A stretch of 64,000 bases of DNA. Source: Acholoe squamosa. Taxonomy: Eukaryota > Annelida > Polychaeta > Phyllodocida > Polynoidae. The position numbers and the translations under genes were made by a program. The stretch is taken from positions 20,758,324 to 20,822,323 of the forward strand of contig OX439037.1 in assembly GCA_949317995.1 (NCBI GenBank), given 5' to 3'. The notes under the pieces were generated by a model that was not told where the DNA came from, did no database searches, and saw only the letters and a list, made by a program, of their open reading frames with translations. How positions within the stretch are numbered: position 1 is the stretch's first letter; every line of letters starts with the position of its first letter. This document shows positions 42,720-55,437 of this stretch, in pieces.

Positions 42720-43012
42720 ATCAGTTTGTTGATGTTCCGCTTGTAGCACGTGTGTTTCCGCATGACGTCACCGTGTCCAGTCTCGGCTGACCTCACGTGA
42801 CCTCGCGGGATGCGGGGAAATGACGTCACAAAAGCTGGCCTGTCGCCATATTTGTTTTCGGTAACGTTCAAGACGGTCGAGCTTGCTCCCTTCTTGGATT
42901 TTACCGGTTAGCAAACCCCTCCTTGCTCCTCCAGAGTCTGTCTCCTGGTAGGAAGACTCCGTCTGTGTCGGCCCCGGCGCCGTAAAAGCTGGAAAAGGAG
43001 TAGTTTACTCCT
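42720..43012 (+). promoter_or_regulatory. CpG-rich promoter-like stretch inside gypsy element
   Basis: Two TGACGTCA CRE-type sites (about 42763 and 42822), a CACGTG E-box (about 42794) and a second CACGTG (about 42749) lie within 90 bp in GC-rich DNA, just upstream of the accessory coding region. There is no TATA box. This is unlike the AT-rich remainder of the 3' part and suggests a separate start of transcription. Confidence 0.45.
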
Positions 43013-43030
43013 GTGGGGGATTCCCCAGTC

Positions 43031-45980
43031 ATGGCTGAGGAATCCGTAGCTGCAGCCAAGCTATCCGGTGACCCGGATAAGCTGACTCCGTCCGCAGAAG
43101 CTTTTCCGGAAGCTTTGTCACCTGTTACACAGGAAGAGAGCGAGATGATGGACGTGGAGGAACCCACGGATCGCTCGTTCGAGGAGAAGCTGGCTTCATT
43201 TTCACTGAATGAGCCAGAGAAGATGTTATCTCCACTCCCACCCGAGGGATCCGGAGGGGCTGCAAGTGCTGAACCCGCAGCGACTGAGTCCGAAACCACC
43301 CAAGTCGACGGACCGAAGGATCAGTGGAAGCCAGCAGTGGCTGACCTGTTCCCAGTAGATTACAATGGTCGCTACCTGTATGTCCACCCGGAACTGCAGG
43401 CACAAGTGACCTATGCGGACGGTACACCAGTTAGGATGGACCCGAAAGTAAGGATAGCTATCGAGGGCGTCATGGCTCCCGAACAGCTGACCAGGACGCC
43501 TCCCGAATGGCTTCGAGACTGGCCGTGGTTCCAACGGGGACTTATGGTGGACGCTGGTTTCCGTGAAACCACGTATGAAGCCAACCGAGCCTTCGAGCTC
43601 GGAGAGTAGCGAAGCCTGACAAGTCCCTGTGGAACGTCAAGGCTACGAATATTAATTGGGTAGGCTGTGTCTGGGATCCCGAGGGGCAGACCTACCCACG
43701 TCCTTGTGCCACCCGGCCCCAATACCGGACCACAAAGGAGTTCAGGGAAGCCGCTGCTAACTTCGAACAGTGGGACGACGGTTTTTACATAACCGAGAAA
43801 GAGTTGGTGGATGTCCAGAACAATTCACTAACCGGTATGGACCGAGGTGCAGCCCTTCGGACGGTTCTCGTCCGCTGAATGACTGCCGAACAGGAGGCCC
43901 AGGAAGAGGCTAAGAGGGCCGCGGAAGTACCCGCACCTCCTATCCCTGACCTGAAGCTTGCCACCAGGAGCTCAGCCAGTGCTACAACAGCCACCGGCAG
44001 TACTACCACCCCGGTAGAAGCCTCGACCTCCAGCGCATCTGGAACCCAGGAACCAGAGGAAGACTGGAAGGTCAGCAAGAACAGAAGGTCCGCTGCTCGG
44101 AAGCTCAAGAATCTCCCGGATTCTGCTAGAGCCGAGCTGAAACCCAGCACCTCAGCCACTGGTAGTACTGCCATGGAGGTTGAGTCGTCTGACGAGGAGT
44201 CGGTGCACGAATCCTCGGTTGAGTATGATGAGAAGGCCACTCCATCAACTCAAACCGAGGCCGAGCGTTGGGCTAACGCCAAATCCGGATTCAAAACCCG
44301 GATTCTGACGTGTTTCTCCGACTGTGCCTATGGAGTAAAGAAGGACGGCTCTACCCTCTATGCCTGCCCGGACTCAGTCAATAAGAATAATGAGTCAGAT
44401 GATGAAGATTGGATGCGTCTTTTGGACGAGGACCCCAATCCGAGCAAAGCCTATCGAAAGATGTGGCTTATGCTAAACCACACCGAAGGGTACTACACTT
44501 ATACCCAGAGGAGGAAGCTGCGTTGGGCTCTAGAGAAGTGGTACGGTGACGACCAGAAGTCCTGTCCCTTCTCTATCTGGCAGGATGCGAGTGATGTCTT
44601 GGTCCGGACCTGGAGTACTCCAGCCCGGTTCCAAAGGCATCTGGTAGAGACCCACTTCCACCATCACCCGGTTTACATTTGTGATCCGAGTTATGGTAAG
44701 AAGGGTAAGAAGTGTACTACGAAGGTGCAATACAGCCGACGTAGTGATCTGGCGAGACACCAGAAGAAATGCCACGCAGAAGGTTTAGACGGGGCTCGGA
44801 AGCGCATCATGGAGCTTCATCAGGAACTCATGAAGGAGTTCGATAGTCTGAGCGAAGATGCTTGGTCTAAGATCCGACGGGGGGACCAAGTCCTCTGCGA
44901 GGTTCCGAAGACCAAGGATTCGAAACTCCGCACGAAGATAGTCCTGACTCCTGGAAAGGGTAAACTGGACATGCACGAGTCTCTCTGGCAGAAATGTGAG
45001 GAATCCGGCAAGGAGGGAAGGAGAGCTCGTGAAAGGAGCAGAAGAGATCAGAACCGTGGTGGCAACGGTAATGGTCAGAGCACCACTGCTAAACCTAAAG
45101 TCAGAGCAGAGGACCGCTCCAGGTCTCCTCTGGCTCGGCACCCCCACAAGCAGGCTCAGGGCACTCCGGTGTTCAAGAAGCCCGAACCTGCCAGATACGC
45201 TGGAGCCGTATCAAAGCCTGGGAAGGTTAATCCCCGTAACTTTCCGTCCTTGACCCAGGGACCTGGACCTGAAAGCCAGACCTTGGTCGTAGGAAAGGAT
45301 GGTCGCCTTGTCCCTAAGAAGACCTCAGCACCTGCTGCCGCCGGATCCGCATCCGCTCCAGCCGCCCTGCCAGTCAACTTCACCCAGGAGCAGTTAAACA
45401 TGTACTTGCAAATGGGACTGAAGCAGAACCCGCCTCCTGCCTACTGTGTACCATCAGCAGGCGTGTCGGAAGCCCCAAACCCGGAAGTGGTCCGCAGGCC
45501 GCATCGACTCCCCCCAAGGCTGTCGCTGCACCTGCGAAACCAAAGGAGGCTATTACCATTAAAACCAGTAATGCGGAAGTTTGGTTTGAGAAGTCTCGCC
45601 AAGGGGAGGCAGATGTCCAGAAGGCCATCTACACCCACTGGGAGAAGTGTGTCCGTGAGAAGGCCACAGAATTCCATTAGGGACTTCTAAATGACACCCT
45701 GTTGTGTATGAAGGAGGTCGCGGATGCTGAAAAGCAGCGCCTCGAGACCCTCATTTGGGACGACGTAAAGGCCCAGGAGGAGGCTGCCGCAGCTGCCCAA
45801 GAAAAGGCAGCTATGGACGTACACGTCTTGGAGAAACGTGTAAAGGAGGAGATTACCCGGAATACCAACTTGAACACTAAGTTCATGAGGGTATTCGGAG
45901 TCGACCTCGACGAGTGGGACGGCACTCCCGAGTCGGCTCTAGCTCTTCTTAAGAAGAAGCATGCAAAGAAATCCGTCTAA
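43031..45980 (+). CDS. Accessory 3' coding region of gypsy element (fossil)
   Basis: Long sense-strand coding text between pol and the 3' LTR. The first part is acidic then globular (FPVDYNGRYLYVHPELQAQV; PPEWLRDWPWFQRGLM). The middle is Ala/Thr/Ser-rich followed by a Cys/His cluster of C2H2 type (FQRHLVETHFHHHPVYICDP; RRSDLARHQKKCH, about 44630-44780). Then a basic, Pro-rich tail and a coiled-coil end (EEVADAEKQ-type, about 45700-45980). The family does not normally need such a gene; it is not envelope-like. It has a few breaks. Function unknown. Confidence 0.6.
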
Positions 45981-47543
45981 GCATGCTACGGGTTATTTCA
46001 CATAATTTTTTTCTCTCCACCACTAAATAACCAGATATAGTCTTTGCGGAACCCTACAGGTCTGTGAATGTTTTCTTCATTAGTATATGAACACCTGTTG
46101 TATGTGTTCCGGGTTCCTCTTATGACCAGCTTATTGTATAATTCAGGCTGTATAATCCTTATTGTACCCTGAATAGTCTATTCGGATTCAGAACTTCACT
46201 TATGGACAATCCGATAGTAGACTTGCTGCTGTCAAACGTATCCGGATGCCAGTTCCAGACTTCTGCTGCTACCTGTGCTAACCACTTACTAGGATGGACT
46301 TTACGATTTACCTCTACAATTCATCTATACTCCCGAATGGACTTATACTACATGTTATTACTACTTCCGGACCAGCCTATATTGGACTTTTCTACTTATG
46401 TCAACAAAACCTAAAACGGATTACAATTCTATACAGTTGACAAAACCGGATCTACAATTCACTTCTACATTCTACACCATGCGGATATACCTATGAACTT
46501 TAGCACTTCTAGAGGATTGTGGGTAGCTGCCCCAAATTCATCTACCGTGTTCACTCTAATAACTATAGACTTTAGCACGTCCATCCCGTGGTTAGCTGAC
46601 CACACCTATCATCTAGTATCCGGAGGGCTACAGCAGAAGACTCCAGCAGCATCTATCATCTTTTTTAATTTGTACATGTTATCATATGTCTATTTTTCTA
46701 TAATGTTATAATGTTATTTGTATGTGCATATCCACTACACTGGTTACAACTTACTATATATTGTGATACGGGTATATATATAAATGTTGGTACGGATCTC
46801 AAATTACTGTTCATATTTATAATATAAGATCCGGTAAACTACACCAGAACATACGTATTATTGTCCTGCGAGACATGTTGTATCATAAATATATTAATCT
46901 GGTGTTATAAAGGTTATTTGGTACACGGTGATATCATATATATCATTATATTCATTACTGCACCGTGATTTTTTTCTTTCAAGTGTATAATACAAATGGT
47001 TCTATTCGTACTACTCACGGAATCCTTAACGGATCCATATGGTTATATCATACAATAATATTACAAGATTATATGTCATTAGATAGTGTAGTTACTCTTA
47101 CAGTCTTTCTCAAGACTATATAATCAAATGTGGTATTAATAACTACAAACGCATATGAATGTTATTACATAATGTATTTAATGTTAACAGTTCCATTACA
47201 CATAACTGTTACTATCACATGTATACGAATTATGATACTTGTCCTATTAATTATACCGTACACATGATATGTTATCCTATGGTATAATAAGCTAATTAAC
47301 AGTTCCGATACATATAACTGTTATTCATTCAAGTAATTCGTATCATATTCTAACATTCAATTTGCTATTATGTAACTACATACACTATCGAATATATGTA
47401 TATGGCATTCAAATCATATTTAACCTGGTGTTAATGTTATATCTATGGTTGTACCTCTATTACTAATGGTTTAGACATATAGATATGTTATCCTAGTAAT
47501 ATTACTATAACTATAACACCTTCCTAAATGTCTGGGGGAGTGG
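45981..47543 (+). other. AT-rich non-coding 3' part of gypsy element
   Basis: No coding content. Repeated phrases such as TATAACTGTTA and ACAGTTCC suggest internal duplication. It ends with the purine tract before the 3' LTR. Confidence 0.6.
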
Positions 47544-47919
47544 TGTAGAGGTACGCATTGTCTAACCATAGAGTTGGGTACCGTCTGACGTGGCGGGTGA
47601 TTCGAGTCGTCGGACGTTCCTCAGGTTCCGGATAGGTGGCAGCACCGATCCGGGTCTGTGGGGACATCTGACGATGAACACCTGGGTCCTTATATAAAGC
47701 CCAGGGCTCAGTCGCTACGTCAGAGGCCCTTCTGGCCTCCGCATCATGTAGACCATTATCCATCAACATTAGCTGCCTCTTCTATACCATCCGGCAGCCG
47801 TGAGTGTACTCTAAGAAATAAAACTAACCGTTGGCATACACTTGGAATACTGTCTTACTCTTCCTTTCCGAATCGTAAGACCCGAACCCCCCAGGTCCGT
47901 AAGGCCACAAACCCTTACA
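47544..47919 (+). repeat. 3' LTR of gypsy element
   Basis: Same length as the 5' LTR, with about six substitutions, followed by the AATAT target duplication. Confidence 0.93.
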
Positions 47920-49950
47920 ATATGAATGGTTTCTAACGAATCTTGAAGTCTAAGAGATATTTTTCATTTGCATAGATATGTTTTTATGTGATATTTTTCC
48001 TGAAGTATATAAGTCAAATCATGGGCAAACAGTCAAAAATGCCTGTCCTCAACTCAAATTTTCATTTTTGAAGCATAATAATTATTGTAAAATGATATTT
48101 GATAGTAATACCTCACATATGTGAATAGATCAAATCATTATCATATCAGTTTTCTAATACTTTTTGAATTTTGAGCCTGTGGTAAATAAATGATATTCTG
48201 TGAATTTATTTCTGATGTCATCAGATTTCAGTTCATTTCCAAATGATTAATTATAAGTTGCCTTAAATATATGATCTAAATAGCAAATATTATTTGTATT
48301 TAGATAGAATAAAAGTACTTAGAGGATGCTACCCAATGGCCCATGGCATTTTGGCAAGGCATACATTGTAAGTAATTCATGAGCATACAAAGTTGCCAAA
48401 AAACCTTTTTAAGGGTTTCATTTCCGAACAGTTAATTAAGGGCACAAACAATTATTTAGGACATAAAATTATTGTTATAAAACTTCCCCTCAATCAGTGT
48501 GTATGTTCTATGCAATAGCTCTAGAATGGCACAGGCCCGCTGTCATCCATGCCAAAGATAAGTCTTTTTATTAAGATATATCACCACTTGCCAAAACTAC
48601 TTCCATTTATTTCCATCATAATCTCCTACATTCTGTAGCTAGTCCTAACTAGCTGTAAGCTGCCTCGTGTTTTGCGGTCCTTTAAATGTCCACCTTCTTC
48701 TATTACAAACTACATTTGACTCAGATAACAAACAAAAAAAAACATTAGGGAGAAATGGATCATCCGTCTTTAGCCACAGCCTCTAGAGATGTGGCATAAC
48801 TAGATGACACAAGACTCCAAAAGCCTCACCCCCTGTGATGATCGAACACCAAAGCCCGGCCAGATCCTGTCTGATATCCCATTGTGAATGGAAAGGCAGC
48901 TTCTAGTACTGAAGCAGTGACCTTTTACTTTGGTACGGGTGGGGGAGTGGATTTAGAATAGATGGGGGTGTGGGGCAGGTCATTATAGTGACATACTGTA
49001 TCAGCTACTTATGATATGCTATCATCATCAGCTTTATAAATGGTGTTATTTGTCACGAAAGACCCGGTACCTTATTTGGTTCATTTTATGTCCCATGTTA
49101 GGAAACACATACACACCTATCCATAGCGGGAGAGTAATGTGTCCTGTGTATTTCCTGTACCTATGTTACAGGAGAGTGAAAAGGGATGATTGTATTAATA
49201 TGGAGTACTTTATTAGTGGTATTTGTTTACGTCTATATGCATGTCCTCTCCCTGCTAAAACACCATCTCAAGAGAAGATCTGTTTGTATTTTCAGTAGTC
49301 TAAAATGCTGTCTGAATGTCCTGGTATTATTTATGACAAAAACAAATGACTTGCAATGGAGTGTCTGTTATTGGTATGTTACTGAACCAGTAGTTCTTGA
49401 GCACAGCCATTTTTAAGAGCCAATCCTTAACAGCTTAAGAGCAAACCTGACAATGACTTTAGAAATACTAGTTTATATGTCTGAGTAACCCACTACACTT
49501 TGCTAGACTTAATCCTGTGTCTACAGCAGCATAACTTATGGTTGGACTTTGGTTTGCTGGCAGCGCAGATATCTCACACTAGGGTCTTATTTGAATATCC
49601 TTGAATCAATGACAACATAGGGGCTAGATCAAGACTAGGAATCCTACATTCTCGTCAGGGGTATTAAAAGAGGCCCCGGGTAGCAGCGTCATACAAAGTG
49701 GCCGATTGCGACAACCCATTTTGCAAATATCTTTGCATACTGTTTAGCGATGGTTTACTGTATATACCTCCTAGCTTGCTAAGCTAGATGGCCTAGCAAA
49801 GTGGTTTTGATTCACCAGACATGCAGCATTCCCGAAAGACTAGTTAGCTTTACTATGCAAATGTTTCCAAGTATTTATTAATGTCATAAATTGTAACATA
49901 TGATTGTATTAATGCATATAATATGAGAATACAACTATGTGAATACATAA
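47920..49950. other. No gene recognised
   Basis: AT-rich DNA. Open frames of up to 95 codons (49011-49298) have no recognisable motif and no codon pattern that persuades me. No clear repeat structure. Confidence 0.45.
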
Positions 49951-52143
49951 TGTAGGGGACTAAAGTGACCAAACTCATGGTTCACTGACCATGGACAATA
50001 GTGTATATAATGTAAGGGACCAAAAGTGACCGACATCATGGTCCACTGACCAGCATACACTAACAATAGGCTATTAAGGTGAGGATATTGTGAACTTCCG
50101 GTGGCGCTAACGCCATCCCACGGACGTCATGGCCCAGATAAGGTGCATTTCATGGTCTTAATCCAATATCAAAAGACCCAATATTAAGGAGCTATGCCTA
50201 CAGGTAGCTGACAGGTACCCATACCCACATGCACAGCTACAAGTGCACAGGCGCACACATCATCGAGATACGGGCGGTTGAACATGCCAAACCAACTCGG
50301 ACAATGGGGACACCGCACTGATGATAGGGGAATCCTATGTACCCAAAGGGGCATCAAAGACTCAGCACTAATGAACAATGGCAGTGGCAGTTGCCACTGG
50401 CTCCAGCTAGTCTGGAGGAAGGAAGCTAGGGTAGGGTATTAAGCTCAGCCCTACCCTCATAATATTTCGTGAGGGGTACACCACCACCTATACACTATCC
50501 ACAAAAACTATCTTTGAGATACTCCAAAGTTTGGTCTCAGACCCCCTCAAGGGCCAGAAGTACACTTTCTGTGAAAATCAACCAGATGATGAAGGTTCAG
50601 AAGACTCACTAAATGCTATTACTCAAGCTACTTCAAAAACAGTCAGATTCTTTGAACCAGTGCAGAGAAAGGAAACAACTTGTGTCCTATGACCACACAC
50701 TCAAAGACTAGAGAAATGATGCAGGAGGGCACACCAAAACCCCCCACACAATCACAACCTAGTCAAGTTGAAAAAAAGGTCACAAGAAATAAACCAACTA
50801 AAACCCCACCTGCCAGGAAAGATGTCACAAAAGACACTGCATCAAACAAATCAAAGAACTCAAGGTGAGAACAGGCCCTCCAAAGGAGCCTACACAGCAA
50901 AACAAGAATGACACACCCCAACAGAAGACCCAAAATAGGCCAGGAATAGATGAAAAAGAGAAAGAGAAGGAAAGAATAAAACAACATCAGTGAACATGTG
51001 CTAGATATAAATCAATTGTTGGATCAGATTCCCGACACATCCATCTCAGGTATCGGTCTTGGCTTGGAACAAAGGAAGGACAAGACTATTCCCCTCAAAC
51101 AATATCTTGAGGATGGAACCTTGCCTGCACCAAAAGCACAAGCAAATAGAATCATCAACCAAGGCCAGTGATACACCTATGACCCATAAATTGGAGAAAA
51201 ACCAATACTGTACCACTTCAAATTGTTATACCATAGCAATGGGTAACAAGTACACTAGAGTATTTCCATGACTCACCTACAGGTGGCCATCTTGGCTCAA
51301 ATAGGATGATGTCAGCACTCAGGCCTAGGGTATTTTGGATATCTATGCAAGCAGACACAACCAAATATGTTTCCACCTGTCATACTTGTCTCACAGCAAA
51401 GAGGCAAGTTCACTCACACAAAACACCAATGACAGTGAGAGATTACATGGCTTCACCAATGAATTTTCTAAATCTCGATGCAGTGGGACCACTCCCCACA
51501 ACTGCCAGAGGAAACAAACATATACAAGTCTGCATAGATTATGCTATCAGATATGCAACAGCTTGGGCTACTACTGACTTAAAAGTTGAAACAACAGCAG
51601 CTGAGTTCTACAAGAACATAGTTTGCCATCATGGAATACCAGCCACTCTTCAAACGGACAATGGAACATGCTATACAGGTGCAAAGTTCACAAAGTTAAC
51701 TAAACACCTTAAGATCAAGCATAAATTGTCATCTCCTTACAGGCCTCAAAGTAATGGTCTAGTGGAGAGATTCAATGCTAGCATTGGCACCACTCTCAGA
51801 GCATTCTGTTTAAAGCAGCAAAACAATTGGGACTCATTTATTGAACCCATAACCTTTGCCGTGAACAATACTGAATCCCAAACCACAGGATTCACCCCTT
51901 TCTTCTTACTCGATGAAAGAAACAGGGACCCCAATGGACCTAGGGTTAGGAATACAGGATGACATATTCACTGTAGCAGACCATGTAGCTAACATGATAA
52001 CAAATCAAGATACCTCTAGGAGGAAAGCTATACAAAGGGTCGCCAAGCTACAGAGGGAGAGGAAGAATAGATATGGTAAGAAATTTACACCCCAGGAAAT
52101 CAAGGTCACTGCATGGTGTACCTTAACATACCAAGAATCCTGA
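49951..52143 (+). mobile_element. Old LTR-retroelement fossil with integrase
   Basis: The region 51330-51960 encodes an integrase with a zinc-site half (CHTCLTAKRQ) and a DDE core (NLDAVGPLP; LQTDNGTCYTG; SPYRPQSNGLVERFNASI), of Ty3/gypsy or retrovirus-like type. Gag-like remnants lie around 50500-50870. Near 49951-50060 a motif (TGTAGGGGACTAAAGTGACC and TGTAAGGGACCAAAAGTGACC) occurs twice and may be part of an LTR; a matching 3' LTR is not seen. Heavily broken (many breaks); clearly older than the 35-48 kb element. Confidence 0.6.
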
Positions 52144-52317
52144 CCAACACAGAGTGTAAGAAAATTCAACACCTTTTCATGGGACCATTATGTTGTAGTA
52201 AATAGACCTAGTTTGACAAGTGCCAAACTCCGGAACATGGACACCAACCTACTAACAATGGTTGCAGCTGTCAGCAAAAATAAGTTTGCACACAGGCCTA
52301 TTCCACGTGACGCCAAA

Positions 52318-52320
<3 letters not shown>

Positions 52321-52367
<47 letters not shown>
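52321..52367. repeat. (AT)n microsatellite at LINE 3' end
   Basis: About 47 bp of pure TA repeat directly after the LINE 3' tail (minus strand ...GAATAAACATATAT). Confidence 0.9.
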
Positions 52368-52370
<3 letters not shown>

Positions 52371-52671
52371 TATTCAGTTTTGATTGTACATAGGATAGGC
52401 TATGCACCCTTAGGTCATGCCTGTTTTTCATCCAGTGGACAATAAATGTCTCTAAATCCAGATATTTCTTTAGTTAAAGTCTATAATATGTGTTAAATAT
52501 GGATCACTAGTTGTTAGTAACTTCTATGCACAATTTAAATGGTGTTTGATGGCCTGTACCATAAATAAATATGGTTAGTAGCTGAAGGAGCATGAATTCA
52601 GTAGGTTTATTATCTATACCATTTTAGAATTTGTTTGATGGAGTAAAATATGTGGAGAATTATTATAGTAT

Positions 52672-53931
52672 TTATGGAGGCTGGATATCATCCAGCTCCC
52701 TAAGTGTCTTGTCATACATCACTCTCAACTTATCACCAAACCTTGAATACTCTTCAATTTCTCTGTATTCATTTCCAAGGGAATTCCAAAAGGCAGCACA
52801 CTTGTATTCTACTTCTTTTTGAACTTTGACTCTGCGGGTAAAGAAGGTTTTTAACAGCCTGTTATTGTGTGCTCGTGTACAAAGTTGTCTATTGTCCACA
52901 TAGTATTTATCCAGACTTCTTTTAAATGCAAATTTCAGAAAGTGTTGTTCCCTTCTTAACCAGAGTGGTAGTACCTTGTATTTTTGATGTAATTGTAATT
53001 TGTCTAAGAAGGGAGGGGACCTTTTACAGATGCATAAGCATCTGTTTAAATGTAGTTGCATTTCATCAAATTTGCCTTTTGGGGCTGCACTATAGATGAT
53101 ATCGCCATAATCAATGTAGGAGATTATCAATTTTGTTACGACGTCTAGGGTTGCTTTTTCTGTAAGTTGCTTTCTTACTTTACATAACAAGTAAATCTTG
53201 TGAGATACATTTTTAAACAAGACTTGCATGTGTTTATTGAAAGTCAACCGACTATCCAGCGTAACACCTAGATATTTGTAAGTGGGGACATATTTATTTT
53301 CTTGGTTTTGAACCTGCAAATTGATTTTTGGACGTTTATTGAGCATTGTCTTGGTACCGAATGTCATTAGTTTAGTTTTACCAATATTCAGTGAAAGCTT
53401 GTTTGCCTCACACCATCTTACTAAATTCAGTGTATCATTTGTGATGTGTTGAATGATCTCAGGAGTTTGTTCTTTATAGGATATAAAAATAGCAGTGTCC
53501 TCCGCATAGTGCTGTGGCTTCATGTGGTTTAAACAAGAAGCAAGATTGTTTATATAAATGATAAAAAGTAAGGGGCCTAACGTGGAACCTTGGGGTACCC
53601 CATGAGAAATTTTATGTGGTTCAGATGTGGTGTTGTTGGCTCTAGTACATTGGGATCTGTTTGTAAGGTAGGATTCTAATAGATTTTTTGCATTTTGGCT
53701 GAGACCAATTTTTTCTAGTTTTTTTAACATGATTTTATGGACTAGAGTGTCAAATGCTTTCCGAAAATCAATGAATATACAGGATGTCACAGAGTTTTTA
53801 TTTATTGCTTTGTAAATGTAGTCAGTGAATTTTGCAAGGCTGTGGACAGTGGAACGCTCTTCTCTAAAACCATTTTGATCCTCTGTTAATATATCATTAT
53901 CTTTTAGATGTGTAGACAACTGTGAATGCAA
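52672..53931 (-). CDS. LINE reverse transcriptase, main open part
   Basis: 419 codons covering RT motifs from NGFREERSTVHSLAKFTDYI to the end of the thumb and C-terminal region (RCLCICKRSPPFLDKLQLHQ). The usual Y/FADD box reads YAED, replacing the second catalytic Asp by Glu, which would be expected to impair or abolish activity. Upstream RT text at 53940-54131 lies in another frame and further upstream there are stops, so this copy is dead. Confidence 0.8.
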   Translation of the reverse strand: MHSQLSTHLKDNDILTEDQNGFREERSTVHSLAKFTDYIYKAINKNSVTSCIFIDFRKAFDTLVHKIMLKKLEKIGLSQNAKNLLESYLTNRSQCTRANNTTSEPHKISHGVPQGSTLGPLLFIIYINNLASCLNHMKPQHYAEDTAIFISYKEQTPEIIQHITNDTLNLVRWCEANKLSLNIGKTKLMTFGTKTMLNKRPKINLQVQNQENKYVPTYKYLGVTLDSRLTFNKHMQVLFKNVSHKIYLLCKVRKQLTEKATLDVVTKLIISYIDYGDIIYSAAPKGKFDEMQLHLNRCLCICKRSPPFLDKLQLHQKYKVLPLWLRREQHFLKFAFKRSLDKYYVDNRQLCTRAHNNRLLKTFFTRRVKVQKEVEYKCAAFWNSLGNEYREIEEYSRFGDKLRVMYDKTLRELDDIQPP

Positions 53932-54437
53932 TTTTTTTTTCAGTAAGCTTTGAGGGGGAGTGGAAGGATACAGATAGGTCTATAATTGTTGACTTGAGTC
54001 TTATCACCTTCTTTAGGGATAGGAGTTACTGTAGCATTTTTCCATAAATCAGGGAAGCTTGACTTTTTGATAATGTTGTCGATGATGTGCTTAAAGTGAA
54101 GTAGAAGTGTAGTTAGTGCATCTTTTAACACTGTAGTAGATATGTATGGTATGCCAGAGGGTTTATTTATATTTATATTTTTATAACCTTGCTAACTTCT
54201 TCATCTGTGGGTAGTCGAAAGTTAAAGTGAGGGGGAAGTTCATTCTGTGTATATACCCAGGGTTCAGTCATGTTTTTTGCTAGATTTGCCCCTATGTTTG
54301 AAAAATATTGATTTATGTATTCTGTCGTTTGATTATGATCCACTTGTACCCCTTCTGAATCAGTAATATTAATGTTTACTACATTGGATTTGGGTTTAAT
54401 AACATTGTTAATTTCTTTCCAGTATTGTCGGGGGTTT

Positions 54438-55361
54438 TCAAGGTACTACAACAAGATTGTGAGAAACAAAAGTGAAATCACTTACACAAGAGAAACCACA
54501 GGCATAGGTCCTATTAAGCCTTAAGTCATCTAAATGTGGTGTAGTTTCAAGAAATTAGAGTCATTTGAGATACCTAAACCATCAGATTTTCAATTTCTTC
54601 AACCACACATAAGCATGTGTGACTGAATTTATATTTTATATGTCATCAAATTTGTAGAAATATCAGTAGGTTATTACCACTAACAGGGCGTGAGACGAAT
54701 CTTCGTGCGTGAGACGATTCTCCCTCCCAATAGAAATGTGTATATCTCTGGTCAACGTTGTAGTAGGAAAACGCCATTCACAGGTCTTAATCCTTTATGT
54801 AGTTACTCATTGATAATATTGAGGATGATTAAATATAAAAATCTTAACAGTGATTGTGTGTATATGGAAAGACAGGGCATGGGACGATTCGCCCCCTAAA
54901 ATTACCCCAGCATGCTTCCATCCATCTGTAAGGCTCTATACATGTAAGACCCAGGATATGCATAAAAGGTAGATATTAAGAATAATTATGCCATATTTCA
55001 TTAGTTCATTTAGTCTATTTATGTTAGAGCTAAGGCCCAATCTTTGGTTGTGAGACTATTTGCTTCGAAAATTACCCAAACATGTTTCTACTTACAGCAT
55101 AATAATAAATCAGTCTATACACATCCAAAAGGTCTTAAAAAATTCCTCAACTAATTATAATCATACCTAGAAATATATCTGCCCTACTACCTTTTAATTT
55201 TTTTTTATTCATCTCTCTATGTGGGTATTTTGATTTTATCAATAAAAAACGAGTCTTTTGGAATAGTTTTAGGCCCATCACTCCCAAAATATGCTTTTCA
55301 GATCTATGGAAAATCAGGGTTCCTGATGTAGCCCTAACCCAGGGCTATCAGAATAACTGAT

Positions 55362-55365
<4 letters not shown>
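54438..55365. repeat. Degenerate tandem units with a GTGAGACGATTC motif
   Basis: GTGAGACGA(T/A)TC occurs at about 54690 and 54708, GGGACGATTC at about 54882 and GTGAGACTATT at about 55049. The text after the last two aligns (AAAATTACCC..AGCATG and AAAATTACCC..AACATG), implying diverged units of about 170 bp. No gene. Confidence 0.5.

Positions 55366-55437
<72 letters not shown>
55366..55437. repeat. (AT)n(GT)n microsatellite
   Basis: TA repeat to about 55413, then GT repeat to 55437. It abuts the interspersed repeat that follows. Confidence 0.9.

Larger units (their letters stand above)
35115..47919 (+). mobile_element. Ty3/gypsy LTR element, 12.8 kb, near-whole fossil
   Basis: 376-bp LTRs (TG...CA) at 35115-35490 and 47544-47919 differ at about six positions. 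AATAT flanks both ends. A primer-binding-type TGGTGCCGTGACC follows the 5' LTR and a purine tract (CTGGGGGAGTGG) precedes the 3' LTR. Gag-like region, then pol in gypsy order (protease, RT, RNase H, integrase), then an unusual 3-kb accessory coding region and 1.5 kb of AT-rich non-coding DNA. It looks nearly whole, with a handful of breaks outside pol. The LTR similarity marks it as young. Confidence 0.93.
52318..54437 (-). mobile_element. 5'-truncated non-LTR retrotransposon (LINE, CR1/Jockey-like)
   Basis: Minus-strand RT text runs from about 54437 (PRQYWKEINNVI) to the stop at 52672. It includes ATVTPIPKEGDKTQVNNYRP, FIDFRKAFDTLVH, GVPQGSTLGPLLFIIYINNL and the catalytic box as YAED. The C-terminus is typical of the CR1/Jockey/L2 group. 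The 3' untranslated region ends in an (AT)n tract at 52321-52367. Lacks an endonuclease, so it is truncated. Confidence 0.85.

Noticed and set aside
43879-45690. Host zinc-finger gene independent of the gypsy element
   Set aside because: It lies in sense orientation between pol and the 3' LTR of an element with matching LTRs and target duplication; I treat it as part of the element, with capture from a host only as a possibility.
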